Source of the DNA: Halorientalis marina
GTDB taxonomy: Archaea; Halobacteriota; Halobacteria; Halobacteriales; Haloarculaceae
Assembly: GCF_023028345.1 (NCBI RefSeq)
Contig: NZ_CP095487.1
Coordinates: 3,348,001 to 3,412,000, forward strand
Length of the DNA stretch: 64,000 nt
Direction of reading: 5' to 3'
The notes under the pieces are model-generated. The model did not search any database, was not told the DNA's origin, and saw nothing but the letters and a program-made list of their open reading frames with translations. This document shows, in pieces, positions 47,902 through 56,893 of this stretch. A program made the translations under genes and the position numbers. Position 1 is the stretch's first letter; every line of letters begins with the position of its first letter.

Positions 47902-49002
47902 CTACTCCTCGAAACCGTCTTCGAACCGGAACGTCCCGTTCCGCTGAACGACCTCACCGTCGACCTCGATGCGCGAGTCCTCGCTCATGTCGACGATCAT
48001 GTCCACGTGCTGGGCGCTCTCGTTTTGCTCGTTGTCCTCGCCGACGTTAGCCTCGTAGGCCCGCCCCACCGCCATGTGGACGGTGTCGCCCATCTTCTCG
48101 TCGAACAGCATGTTGTACGTGAAGCGGTCGATGTCGCGGTTCATCCCGATACCGAGTTCGCCAAGCCGGCGCGCGCCGGGGTCGGTTTCGAGGATGGAGG
48201 TCAGCACGTCCTCGTTCTTCGAGGCGCCGTGGTCGACCACCTCGCCGTCCTCGAAGGCGAGGCGGGCGTCCAGCACCTCCTGCCCGCGCTGGTAGACCGG
48301 CTTGTCGAACAGGACTTCGCCCTCGACGGACTCGGGGACGGGCGCGGTGAACACCTCGCCGCCGGGAATGTTGTGCTTGTTCGTGTCGTTGATGGCGATG
48401 TTGCCCGCGATGGACATCGTCACGTCCGTGGTGTCCCCGGAGACGATGCGGACCTCCTCGCCGTCGTTGAGGATGTCGACCATGTTCGACTGGAACTCCC
48501 GCTGTTCGTCCCAGTCTTTGAGCATCGCGTCGTAGACGAAGTTCTCGTAGGCCGCCGTGCTCATCTCAGCGAGCTGGGCGTTGGCGGGCGTCGGATGCTG
48601 GGTGAGCGTCCACGGGTCCGACAGCCGCTCGTCGAGGATCGGGCTGTGGGCCTTGTCGTACTCGGTGTTCACGTCACCGTCCACGTCCGAGAGTTCCGTG
48701 ACGTTCTCGTTTGCCCGGATGATGATGTGACAGTCCGCTTCCTCGACGAGGGCCTGCTCGTGACCGGGCGTCTCGAACTCGACGTCGGCCTCGTCTGCGG
48801 CCCGGAGGTAGCCCCGAATCGCCCGCCCGCTCCGATTCGTCCGGACGGCGACGGGGTTGGCGCCGCGGTCGCCCGCGATCTCGTAGACAGCGACGAGCAG
48901 GTCGTCGGCGACCGGTTCGGTCTTGATGATCAGGTCGTCGCCCTCACCCAGGTCGACCGCGTCGGCGAGGATCTGCGCGTGTTCGCGAACACGTGGGTCC
49001 AT
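47902..49002 (-). CDS. M29-family aminopeptidase
   Basis: 366 aa. The layout matches thermophilic aminopeptidases (AmpS/AmpT, M29): an N-terminal half with RANENVTELSDVD, then FTAPVPESVEGEVLFDKP, GELGIGMN and VGRAYEANVGEDNEQNESAQHVDMIVDM. The last of these carries the conserved His/Asp metal ligands. It would release N-terminal residues from peptides in the cytoplasm. The ATG at 49002 is the start; an upstream in-frame continuation runs antisense to the aldolase gene. Its last codons are duplicated downstream (47740-47808). Confidence 0.88.
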   Translation of the reverse strand: MDPRVREHAQILADAVDLGEGDDLIIKTEPVADDLLVAVYEIAGDRGANPVAVRTNRSGRAIRGYLRAADEADVEFETPGHEQALVEEADCHIIIRANENVTELSDVDGDVNTEYDKAHSPILDERLSDPWTLTQHPTPANAQLAEMSTAAYENFVYDAMLKDWDEQREFQSNMVDILNDGEEVRIVSGDTTDVTMSIAGNIAINDTNKHNIPGGEVFTAPVPESVEGEVLFDKPVYQRGQEVLDARLAFEDGEVVDHGASKNEDVLTSILETDPGARRLGELGIGMNRDIDRFTYNMLFDEKMGDTVHMAVGRAYEANVGEDNEQNESAQHVDMIVDMSEDSRIEVDGEVVQRNGTFRFEDGFEE

Positions 49003-49095
49003 GCCAGTGGGGAAGGGTGGGCCGCGAAAACCGTTTTCGGATGCAGGAGTCCGGGCCGGCAGCGGATTTTTAGCTCGCGCGGCGGAAGGCGACCC

Positions 49096-50100
49096 ATGAT
49101 CGACCTGCGGAGCGACACCGTCACGAAGCCCAGCGACGCGATGCGGGAGGCCGCCCGCGACGCCGCGGTCGGCGACGACGTGTACGGCGAGGACCCGACG
49201 GTCAACGAACTGGAAGCCCGCGCCGCCGCGGTGCTGGGCACGGACGATGCGCTGTTCGTTCCCTCGGGGACGATGGGCAACCAGATCGCCGCCCGCGTCC
49301 ACACCGACCGCGGCCAGGAGGTCCTGCTCGAACGCGAGAGCCACGTCTACAAGTGGGAACTCGCGGGCGTCGCCCAGCACGCCGAGTGTCAGCCCCGGAC
49401 CGTCGACGGCGGCGACCGCGGCGTCATCGATCCCGCGGACGTGCGGGCGGGCTACGTCGAGGAAGACGACCACCGGCCCGGAACCGGCCTGCTGGCGCTG
49501 GAGAACACGCACAACAGTAAGGGCGGTATCGCTATCGCGCCCGAGAAGATCGACGCCGCCGCGGACGCCGCCCACGACCACGGCGTGCCGGTCCACCTCG
49601 ACGGTGCACGGCTCTGGAACGCCGCCGTCGCCCACGACGTGCCCCCGTCGCGGTTCACACGCGAGGTGGATTCGGTACTGTGCTGTCTCTCGAAGGGGCT
49701 GGGCGCACCGGTCGGGTCCGTCCTCGCGGGCAGCGACGGGTTCGTCGAGCGCGCGCACCGCGTCCGGAAACTCATGGGCGGCGGGATGCGACAGGCCGGC
49801 ATGATCGCCGCGCCGGCGCTCCGGGCGCTGGACCGCCGGGACGCACTCGCCATCGACCACGAGCGCGCCCGCCGGCTCGCGGCGGGACTGGACGACCTCG
49901 ACGGCCTCACCGCACGGGAACCGGAGACGAACATCGTCCTCGTCGAGACCGAACGCCCGGCCGAGACGGTGCTGGACGAGTGGGCGGAGGCGGGCGTGCT
50001 GGCGGTCCCGTTCGACGACCACGTCCTGCGGTGCTGTACGCACTGGGACGTGACCGACGATGACGTGGACGCGGCCGTCGAACGGGCCGCGGGCACGTGA
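49096..50100 (+). CDS. Threonine aldolase family PLP enzyme
   Basis: 334 aa. MIDLRSDTVTKPSDAMREAA is the classical low-specificity L-threonine aldolase start. Asp169 (VHLDGARLWN) binds the PLP nitrogen and Lys200 (CLSKGLGAPVGS) forms the Schiff base. The enzyme cleaves L-threonine or allo-threonine to glycine and acetaldehyde. It diverges from the aminopeptidase gene with 93 bp between. Confidence 0.92.
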   Translation: MIDLRSDTVTKPSDAMREAARDAAVGDDVYGEDPTVNELEARAAAVLGTDDALFVPSGTMGNQIAARVHTDRGQEVLLERESHVYKWELAGVAQHAECQPRTVDGGDRGVIDPADVRAGYVEEDDHRPGTGLLALENTHNSKGGIAIAPEKIDAAADAAHDHGVPVHLDGARLWNAAVAHDVPPSRFTREVDSVLCCLSKGLGAPVGSVLAGSDGFVERAHRVRKLMGGGMRQAGMIAAPALRALDRRDALAIDHERARRLAAGLDDLDGLTAREPETNIVLVETERPAETVLDEWAEAGVLAVPFDDHVLRCCTHWDVTDDDVDAAVERAAGT

Positions 50101-50126
50101 GAATCGTCCCGGCCGCGGACGAGCGG

Positions 50127-50264
50127 CTACTGGTTCCCGCCCCGGCCCTGCTGGACACCCTCTTTGAACCCCGTCGCGATGCGGCGGAGGAACAGATAGA
50201 CGGCGAAGACGACGACGAGCATCACGACGACGATGCCCACCAGTACCGGATCGACCTGAACCAT
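50127..50264 (-). CDS. 45-aa single-helix membrane protein
   Basis: A short start (MVQVDP), one membrane helix (~8-28, VGIVVVMLVVVFAVYLFL), then RRIATGFKEGVQQGRGGNQ. Proteins of this form with a Gly/Gln-rich tail are common in haloarchaea; the function is unknown. The ATG at 50264 is chosen because the longer frame upstream is not membrane-like. Confidence 0.65.
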   Translation of the reverse strand: MVQVDPVLVGIVVVMLVVVFAVYLFLRRIATGFKEGVQQGRGGNQ

Positions 50265-50408
50265 ATCGCGTGGTTCGCCGCCGCCGCTGAAAGTCGTTTC
50301 GACGCGACACCGGCGGCGAGACCGACGGTGAGAGGGGGTTAGCAGCCACGAACAGGGTCGTCCGTCGAGTGACAAAATTCATGCCGTGGGCTCTCATACG
50401 GGCGGACG

Positions 50409-51416
50409 ATGTCGCTGTTGCCCTCCGAACCCGACACCTCCGCGGCGGAGGAGGCGGACCCTCGCGTCATCGGCGTCGACAGTGACGACGCCGACGACGT
50501 CCTCTCCGCGCTGTCCTCCGACACCGCCAGGGAGTTGCTGTCGGAACTCCACCGCGACCCCGCACCCCCCGCCGAAGTCGCCGACAGGGTCGGGACCTCC
50601 CTCCAGAACGCACAGTACCACATCGAGAAACTCGAAGCGGCCGGCGCCATCGAGGTCATCGACACGGTCTACTCCGAGAAGGGCCGGGAGATGAACGTCT
50701 ACGCGCCCGCCGACCGCCCGCTGGTCATCTTCGCCGGCGACGAGGACCAGACCACCGGGATCAGGGCCGCGCTCTCCCGGCTGCTGGGCAGCCTCGGAAT
50801 CCTCGCCGTCGCCTCCCTCGCCGTCCAGGCGCTGTTCGGACAGGGCGTCCTGGACAGCGGGACGGCGCCGGCCCCGACCGGGGGCGAGGACGGCGGCGGC
50901 ACCGGCGGCGCCCCCGCCGCGGGCGGCGGTGCCGGCGCGAACGACTCCACCGCGACGACGGCGGCCGAACCGGACGTCTCCGCCCGCGCGAACGGAACCG
51001 AAGACGGCGACGCGTTCAACGTCGCCGAGGTGACCGAAGCCGAGCCCGAAACCGTCACGCCGACCGCCGCACCCGAATCCGGCGGGGGCGAGACGGCCAT
51101 GCCGTCGGCCACCGAGACCGAACCCATCGAGGGCGCGTACACGACCGAACCCGCCGCGACCGAGGCCCCGACCGAAGCCCCGACCGAAGCCCCGCCCCAG
51201 ACCGCTCCGGACGGGGCGACTCCCACCGACGCGCCGGTCGATGGCGCGGAGCGGACGGCCACGGAGGCCGTCAACACGACCGCCGCGAACGCGACCGACG
51301 CGGCCCAGCAGGGTATCGACGTGCTGGCCGCCTTCGGCGAGCCCGGCCTCCTCTTTTTCCTCGGCGGCGCGACCGCGCTCTGTATCGGCGCCGCGCTCTG
51401 GTACGCCACCAACTGA
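50409..51416 (+). CDS. Membrane-anchored helix-turn-helix protein
   Basis: 335 aa. Residues ~28-105 form an ArsR-type winged helix (VLSALSSDTARELLSEL..PAPPAEVADRVGTSLQNAQYHIEKLEAAG). A membrane helix (~121-143) follows, then a ~165-residue Gly/Ala/Thr/Glu low-complexity region with TEAPTEAP-type repeats that should be outside the cell, and a second membrane helix at ~313-333. The domain order (HTH inside, spacer outside) suggests membrane-tethered transcription control by an external signal. The DNA target is unknown. Confidence 0.8.
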   Translation: MSLLPSEPDTSAAEEADPRVIGVDSDDADDVLSALSSDTARELLSELHRDPAPPAEVADRVGTSLQNAQYHIEKLEAAGAIEVIDTVYSEKGREMNVYAPADRPLVIFAGDEDQTTGIRAALSRLLGSLGILAVASLAVQALFGQGVLDSGTAPAPTGGEDGGGTGGAPAAGGGAGANDSTATTAAEPDVSARANGTEDGDAFNVAEVTEAEPETVTPTAAPESGGGETAMPSATETEPIEGAYTTEPAATEAPTEAPTEAPPQTAPDGATPTDAPVDGAERTATEAVNTTAANATDAAQQGIDVLAAFGEPGLLFFLGGATALCIGAALWYATN

Positions 51417-51708
51417 TCGGCCGACAGCGGCCGGATTCCGGATGCGTCAAATGGCTCTTTGACTCTACGCCGGCTACTTTTAGGTATCCCGCGTACTCGG
51501 AAGTGCGCCCGCGACCACCCCCGCAGGCTTCGGCCCGACCGCTCGCCTGTCGACCCACATCGCGGTTCGGTCCCACCGCGTTTCGGCCCCGCCACGCTTC
51601 GGCCCCGCTGGCGACCACGCGTCGCCCGGCCCCGCTGTCCGCGCTTCGGCCCTCCGCTCGTCCCCGCAGGTTGCCGCCACGGGCGCACGCTCGTTCTCCG
51701 TCTCGCAG
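51417..51708. other. Orphan promoter-like module and CTTCGGCCC repeats, no gene
   Basis: GTCAAA (51446-51451) and TTTGAC (51458-51463) followed by CTTTTAG (51477-51483) copy the beta-propeller operator-promoter in order and spacing. Five CTTCGGCCC-like elements (about 51528, 51564, 51580, 51598 and 51644) follow. ORFs across them are low-complexity and have no haloarchaeal character. A non-coding transcript, or a transcript antisense to the phosphodiesterase gene, is possible. Confidence 0.5.
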
Positions 51709-52218
51709 TCAGTCGCCGACCCGGAACTCCTCGAAGACGGTCCCGTCCGGGTCCAGCAGCCGTCCCGCGACGGCGTCGCCCTCCCGCTCCAGTTCCGCGT
51801 GTGCCGGCCGGTACTGGCGCGGCTGGGCGTGGCTCCCGGGGTTGAGAACGGGCACGTCGCCGGCCTCGCGGAACCCAGGCCGATGGGAGTGGCCGACGAC
51901 GAGCAGGTCGGCACCCTCCTGACGCCCGAGCAAGTCCAGTGCCGTGTCGGTGTGTTCGTGACCGTGAACGACGACGAGGCGGATTCCCTCGGCCGCGACG
52001 ATTCGCTTTTTCGGCAGGCGGTCCCGGACTCGCGGGCCGTCGTTGTTCCCGACAACGCCCGCGAGCGAGCCGTTCGCTTCCAGAAAGGCGTCGAGCACGG
52101 TCTCGGTATTGAAATCGCCGGCGTGGACGACGAACTCGGCGTCCCGGACCGCCTCGAGCGTGCGGCCGGTCAGGCAGTGGTCGTCGGTCGCGTGCGTATC
52201 GGAGACCACGGTGAGCAT
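51709..52218 (-). CDS. MJ0936/YfcE-type metallophosphodiesterase
   Basis: 169 aa. The calcineurin-like motifs are in place: VSDTHATDD, HAGDFNT, GNNDGPR, VVHGHEH and VVGHSHRPG. They provide the two-metal site. The fold and length match YfcE/MJ0936 phosphodiesterases; the natural substrate is unknown. The ATG at 52218 begins two residues before the first motif strand. It diverges from the CDF transporter gene. Confidence 0.88.
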   Translation of the reverse strand: MLTVVSDTHATDDHCLTGRTLEAVRDAEFVVHAGDFNTETVLDAFLEANGSLAGVVGNNDGPRVRDRLPKKRIVAAEGIRLVVVHGHEHTDTALDLLGRQEGADLLVVGHSHRPGFREAGDVPVLNPGSHAQPRQYRPAHAELEREGDAVAGRLLDPDGTVFEEFRVGD

Positions 52219-52343
52219 ACCGCCGGCTACGGGCCGGCGAACAAAAGACGGCGGGGACCGGATCCAGTTCGTCTGACCGTGTGAAACCGCGCTGTCAGGT
52301 TCGGTCCAGAACGCATTTCCGCCCCCCGGGTGTGAGGCCGACA

Positions 52344-53321
52344 ATGGCAGGCAACAGCAAAGGGGTCGTTATCGCGGCGCTGATCGCGAACGGAGCCATC
52401 GCGATCCTGAAGTTCGTCGGGTTTCTGCTCACCGGGAGCCCGGCGATGCTCTCGGAGACCTACCACTCCATCTCCGACACCGGCAACCAGGTGTTTCTGC
52501 TCATCGGCATCCGGTACGGCGGGCGGTCCGCCGACGAACGCCACCCCTTCGGCTACGGCAAGGCGCAGTTCTTCTACGCCTTCCTCGTCTCCGTGCTCCT
52601 CTTCGGCATCGCCGGCTGGGAGTCGGCCAAACACGGGTACAGCGCGCTCACCCAGGGCGGCGTCCACCGGGCGAGTTCGGCCACGCTCCCCGTGCTGGAC
52701 ATCACCTTCGACGCCGTCTTCGTCAACTACACGGTCCTGATCGGTGCCATCGTCTTCGAGGCGTACGCACTGAAGAAGGCCAACGCGGAGATGAAACGCC
52801 AGATCGAACTCCACGACTGGAGCGGCTACCGCGAGGCCTTCCGGAAGACCTCGGACGTGACGACGCTGACGGCCCTCACGGAGGACTTCATCGCGATGGC
52901 CGGGGCCGGCATCGCCCTGTTCGGCATCTTCCTGACGCGGACGACCGGGAACCCGCTGTTCGACGCCGCCTCCGCGCTCCTCATCGGTCTCCTGCTGATG
53001 GGCTTTGCCATCGCGCTCGCCTGGGAGAACAAACGGCTCCTGCTCGGCGAGAGCCTCCCCACCGAGGACGAGGAGGAACTGCTGACGGCGCTGAAAGGCC
53101 AGGAGGGCGTCGCGAAGGTGGCGGACTTCCGGACGGTCTACTTCGGCCCGGCGAACGTCCTCGTCACCGCCGACGTTGGCTTCGACGAGGGGCTCGACAC
53201 CGAGAACCTCGACGACTACATCACGGCCATCGAACGGGCACTCAAGGAGATCGACCCCAACATCAGGAAGGTCTACGTCGAACCCGAGACCGAGGAGAAT
53301 CCGGGGTCGTCGGCCGCCTAA
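52344..53321 (+). CDS. Cation diffusion facilitator (CDF) metal exporter
   Basis: 325 aa with six membrane helices (from ~5, 50, 75, 125, 185 and 210) and a soluble C-terminal domain (~235-320). The site-A residues lie in SETYHSISDTGNQV. The HPFGYGKAQFFYAF loop is typical of the COG0053 group with an extra helical insertion (~135-175). Export of Zn2+, Mn2+ or Fe2+ is the family role. It overlaps the 3' end of the lipoprotein gene by 4 bp. Confidence 0.9.
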   Translation: MAGNSKGVVIAALIANGAIAILKFVGFLLTGSPAMLSETYHSISDTGNQVFLLIGIRYGGRSADERHPFGYGKAQFFYAFLVSVLLFGIAGWESAKHGYSALTQGGVHRASSATLPVLDITFDAVFVNYTVLIGAIVFEAYALKKANAEMKRQIELHDWSGYREAFRKTSDVTTLTALTEDFIAMAGAGIALFGIFLTRTTGNPLFDAASALLIGLLLMGFAIALAWENKRLLLGESLPTEDEEELLTALKGQEGVAKVADFRTVYFGPANVLVTADVGFDEGLDTENLDDYITAIERALKEIDPNIRKVYVEPETEENPGSSAA

Positions 53322-54565
53322 CCCTGGGGCGCCCGCTCGCGGAGCGCCTCGATGTAGGTGGGGACGTGGGCACCGACGACGATGGACAGCGAGTCGCGTG
53401 CCACGACCCGCGGCGTGACCGTCCGCTCCGGGCCGCCGCCGGTCGAGTACCGGACCTCGGGCGCTTCGGTGGCGACGAGGACGTCGGCGTCGGTATCGAC
53501 CGAGGTGTTCAGCGGAAGGTACGTCCCGACGGTCTCGTTGTAGACGTACAGCGAGAGGTTCCCCTCCGCGGCACCGTCCGGGATAGCTGACTCGTCGTAG
53601 GGGAGCCGGACCGTCGCGTTCCGGTAGGGGCCACTGACGTCAGTGGTGAGGTATGGCGTGACCGCCGCCCGCCCGAGCGGCGTCTCGGGGTCGGTGAACA
53701 CTGGTTCCTGCGACCGCTGGAGGGAGACGCTGTCGAGGGTGTCGACGGGGGCCGTCACCGTCAGCCGCGCGCCCGTCTCCTCGTGGACGACGACCGCCGT
53801 CCCGACGCCGGTGGCCGCGTCGACCGACCCGTCCGCGACCAGTCCGACCCAGTCGGGCGCGTCGACCGAGGCACTGCCGAGGTCGGTGACTTCGAAGGAC
53901 TCCTCGAACGCGACCGTTCCATCACGGACGACGCCGGCAGAGAAGTTCCGGACGAGGCCACGCTCGTCGACGACGAGTCGGGCGTACTCGGTCCGGTCCG
54001 GCACCTCGGCGGGGTCGACGCCGGTCTCCAGCACGTACCGCCGCTCGCCGTCGCGGTCGACCGTCTCGGCGACCACCAGGTCGGTCCCGAGGCGGGCGAG
54101 GACCGCCGTCCCGTTCTTTGCCGAGCGGGTCCGCGGTCTGGCGACGTGGCGGATGCTCCCGCCGTCGTCCCGGTCACGCCGGTAGACGGTGTCCGCGGTG
54201 CCGTACTGTGTGTCGAGCCGCGGGCGCGTTTCGGCGACCAGCCCGCGCTCGCCGACCGTCGTGGTGAACTCCCCCGCGGGGCCGCGCTCGACGTACGAGA
54301 AACTGCGCCCGTCGAGCACCGCGGCGTGGGCCGCGGCGAGCGCCGACGGCGCTACGCGGGCGCCCGGTTCGAGCGTCAGGTCGGCCCCCGCGGTCGGTGT
54401 CGCGGTCGGCGTCGTCGGTTCTCCCCTGGCCTCGGTCGTCTCGGCCTCCGTCACGGCCGGCGTGTCGGCGGTCGCCGGCGACGTAGCCGTGCCCGACCCG
54501 CCGCCGGAACAGCCTGCGAGGACGAGACAGGCGGCCAGTGCCAGCGTCGCGATAGCTCGTCGCAT
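53318..54565 (-). CDS. Secreted lipoprotein, unknown function
   Basis: 415 aa. The signal peptide ends in the lipobox LVLAGCSGGG (Cys19), followed by a Thr/Ala/Glu linker to ~70. The rest is a beta-rich extracellular part with YVERGPAGEF, RLVVDERGLVRNFSAG and a C-terminal module (YNETVGTYLPLNTSVDTDADVLV ...). It looks like a LolA-like fold plus a beta-sandwich, but I cannot name it with confidence. The ATG at 54565 is used because MRRAIA directly starts the signal peptide. Confidence 0.75.
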   Translation of the reverse strand: MRRAIATLALAACLVLAGCSGGGSGTATSPATADTPAVTEAETTEARGEPTTPTATPTAGADLTLEPGARVAPSALAAAHAAVLDGRSFSYVERGPAGEFTTTVGERGLVAETRPRLDTQYGTADTVYRRDRDDGGSIRHVARPRTRSAKNGTAVLARLGTDLVVAETVDRDGERRYVLETGVDPAEVPDRTEYARLVVDERGLVRNFSAGVVRDGTVAFEESFEVTDLGSASVDAPDWVGLVADGSVDAATGVGTAVVVHEETGARLTVTAPVDTLDSVSLQRSQEPVFTDPETPLGRAAVTPYLTTDVSGPYRNATVRLPYDESAIPDGAAEGNLSLYVYNETVGTYLPLNTSVDTDADVLVATEAPEVRYSTGGGPERTVTPRVVARDSLSIVVGAHVPTYIEALRERAPQG

Positions 54566-54660
54566 CGCCCGGTAATGTCTCGGAGTCGACATAATGGTGG
54601 CGAATCGGGGCCGGATGGGGGTGGCGAGAGTTTTTGTCCGGGAGGGGCCAAGAGTGCCCC

Positions 54661-56889
54661 GTGGCGACCGACGACGCTGCTCCGGGCTACCTCCGCTTTT
54701 TCCCGTACGCGGAGCCGTACGACCACCAGCGCGACGCGATGGCGGGCATCTACGACGCGCTCGGGGAGTCACGGGACGTGCTCTTCGAGGGAGCCACGGG
54801 GACGGGGAAGACCCTGGCCGCGCTCGTGCCCGCGCTGGAGTACGCCCGCGAGACGAACAAGACGGTCGTCATCACCACCAACGTCCACCAGCAGACCCGC
54901 CAGTTCATCGAGGAGGCCGGCGCCATCACCGACCAGGAGCCGATTCGTGCCGTCGTCTTCCGCGGGAAAGGGTCGATGTGTCACATCGACGTGGGCTACG
55001 AGGAGTGTCAGGCCCTCAGGGATACGACGCGGGACCTCGTCGACAAGGAGGAGGACCGCGCCGACCTCGAAGCACGCGAGCAGGAACTGCTAGAGGCGAG
55101 CCAGGAGGGCGAGAGCGAGGCCGCCGAAGCCCGCGGGGCGGTCGTGGACGAACTCGAAGGCCTCGCCGAGGAGATCGACGATATCGACGACGAGAACGTC
55201 TGTGAGTACTACTACAACAACCTGACTGCGGACACGGACGCCTTCTACGAGTGGCTGTTTTCGGACGTGCGCGACCCCGACGAGATCTACGAGTACGCAC
55301 ACGCCCAGGGGCTCTGTGGGTACGAACTCCTCAAGGAGGGGATGGAGGGCGTCGACCTCGTGGTCTGTAACTACCACCACCTGCTCGACCCGACGATCCG
55401 CGAGCACTTCTTCCGGTGGCTGGGACGGGACCCCGAGGACGTCATCGCCGTCTTCGACGAGGCCCACAACGTCGAAGGCGCCGCCCGCGACCACGCGACC
55501 CGCACCCTCACGGAGACGACGCTCGACTCGGCGCTGGACGAACTGGCCGAGAGCGACGACGCCCGCGCCGAGTACGCCGGAAACGTCGTCCGGGCGTTCC
55601 GGACCGCGCTCGTCGAGACCTACGAGGAGACCCTGGCCTTCGGCGAGCGCGAGCAGGTCGGCGACAACTGGCACGACCTCACCATCACCAACGACGAGGG
55701 CCGCGACGACCTGACGCTCGCCTTCCTGCGGTCCTACACCGGCCCCGGCATCGAACACGACGTCGAGCAGGCCCTCTCGCTGGGCCAGGACCTGGACGAG
55801 GGCTACGCGGAGGCCTACAAACAGGGCGAGATCGACACCCGACGGGAGTGTCAGACCCTCCAGGTCGCGAACTTCGTCGCCTCGTGGATGGACGAGAGCG
55901 CCGACCACGGCCAGTACCCGGTCGTCTCCCTCCGCCGCGGTGACGGCGGCGACGTGTACGGTCGCGCGGAGCTGTACACCTGCATCCCACAGCGCGTGAC
56001 GCGGACGCTGTTCGACGAACTCCACGCGAGCGTCCTGATGAGCGCGACCCTGCGGCCCTTCGACGTGACCGAGGACGTGCTCGGCCTTGACGACCCCGCG
56101 ACGATGGCCTACGGCGCGCAGTTCCCGGAGGAGCGGCGCCGCACTTACGCCGTCGAGGCGCCCGCCCTCTTCTCGAACAAACGCGACGACCCAGCCGTCC
56201 AGGAGGAAATAACGGGCGTGCTGGAGGACGCCATCCGGATGACGCCGGGGAACACGCTCGCCTTCTTCCCCTCCTACGGCGAGGCGGAACGGTACTACGA
56301 CCGGCTCCGCGACGGCCCGAACGTGGACGCGGACCTGTACCTCGACGAGCCGGCGACCCGCGCGAAGGACCTCCGCGAGGAGTTCACCGCCGGGACGGAC
56401 GGCGCGCTCTTTACTTCGCTGTGGGGCACGCTCACGGAGGGGGTGAGTTTCGACGACGACGACGCCCGGTCGGTGATCGTCGTCGGCGTCCCGTACCCGC
56501 ACCTCGACGACCGGATGGAAGCCGTCCAGGACGCCTACGACGGCGCGTTTGGCGTCTCCGAGCACGGCTCGGAGGGTCGTGGGACCACGTCCAACGGCGG
56601 GGCGGACGCGGGCTGGGAGTACGCCGTCGAGATTCCCACGGTCCGGAAGACCAGGCAGGCGCTCGGGCGGGTGGTGCGCTCTCCAGCGGACTTCGGGACC
56701 CGTGTCCTCGTCGACAAGCGGTACACGCGCGCCGGCGAGACCGAGATGGGGCAGTACACCGTTCGCGAGACGTTCCCGCCCGAGGAGCGGGGAGAGATGA
56801 TCGACATCGACCCCGAGAAACTGCAGTTCGCACTCCTCAACTTCTACGGCGACATGGACGCCTACGACGGCGACCCGCCGAACCCCTGA
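54661..56889 (+). CDS. XPD/Rad3-type DNA helicase with Fe-S cysteines
   Basis: 742 aa. Walker A GATGTGKT at 44-51, an Fe-S module with cysteines at 107, 116, 181 and 219, DEAH in VFDEAHNVEGAA, LMSATLRPF (motif III) and the C-terminal QALGRVVRSPADFG (motif VI). This is the archaeal XPD layout of a 5'-3' helicase for repair; a charged arch insertion lies between the cysteines. It is about 165 residues longer than the other helicase in the window (14057), so the two are distant paralogs. The GTG start at 54661 is the likely one. Confidence 0.88.
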   Translation: MATDDAAPGYLRFFPYAEPYDHQRDAMAGIYDALGESRDVLFEGATGTGKTLAALVPALEYARETNKTVVITTNVHQQTRQFIEEAGAITDQEPIRAVVFRGKGSMCHIDVGYEECQALRDTTRDLVDKEEDRADLEAREQELLEASQEGESEAAEARGAVVDELEGLAEEIDDIDDENVCEYYYNNLTADTDAFYEWLFSDVRDPDEIYEYAHAQGLCGYELLKEGMEGVDLVVCNYHHLLDPTIREHFFRWLGRDPEDVIAVFDEAHNVEGAARDHATRTLTETTLDSALDELAESDDARAEYAGNVVRAFRTALVETYEETLAFGEREQVGDNWHDLTITNDEGRDDLTLAFLRSYTGPGIEHDVEQALSLGQDLDEGYAEAYKQGEIDTRRECQTLQVANFVASWMDESADHGQYPVVSLRRGDGGDVYGRAELYTCIPQRVTRTLFDELHASVLMSATLRPFDVTEDVLGLDDPATMAYGAQFPEERRRTYAVEAPALFSNKRDDPAVQEEITGVLEDAIRMTPGNTLAFFPSYGEAERYYDRLRDGPNVDADLYLDEPATRAKDLREEFTAGTDGALFTSLWGTLTEGVSFDDDDARSVIVVGVPYPHLDDRMEAVQDAYDGAFGVSEHGSEGRGTTSNGGADAGWEYAVEIPTVRKTRQALGRVVRSPADFGTRVLVDKRYTRAGETEMGQYTVRETFPPEERGEMIDIDPEKLQFALLNFYGDMDAYDGDPPNP

Positions 56890-56893
56890 CGGC

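Noticed and set aside
47902..50397. Aminopeptidase frame extended to 831 codons
   Set aside because: The upstream 465 codons run antisense to the threonine aldolase gene; homology to M29 peptidases begins at the ATG at 49002.
51503..51922. ORF beginning with GTG behind the orphan promoter module
   Set aside because: The product is Arg/Pro/Ser-rich and mostly antisense to the phosphodiesterase gene; I treat it as chance, and the transcript, if any, as non-coding.
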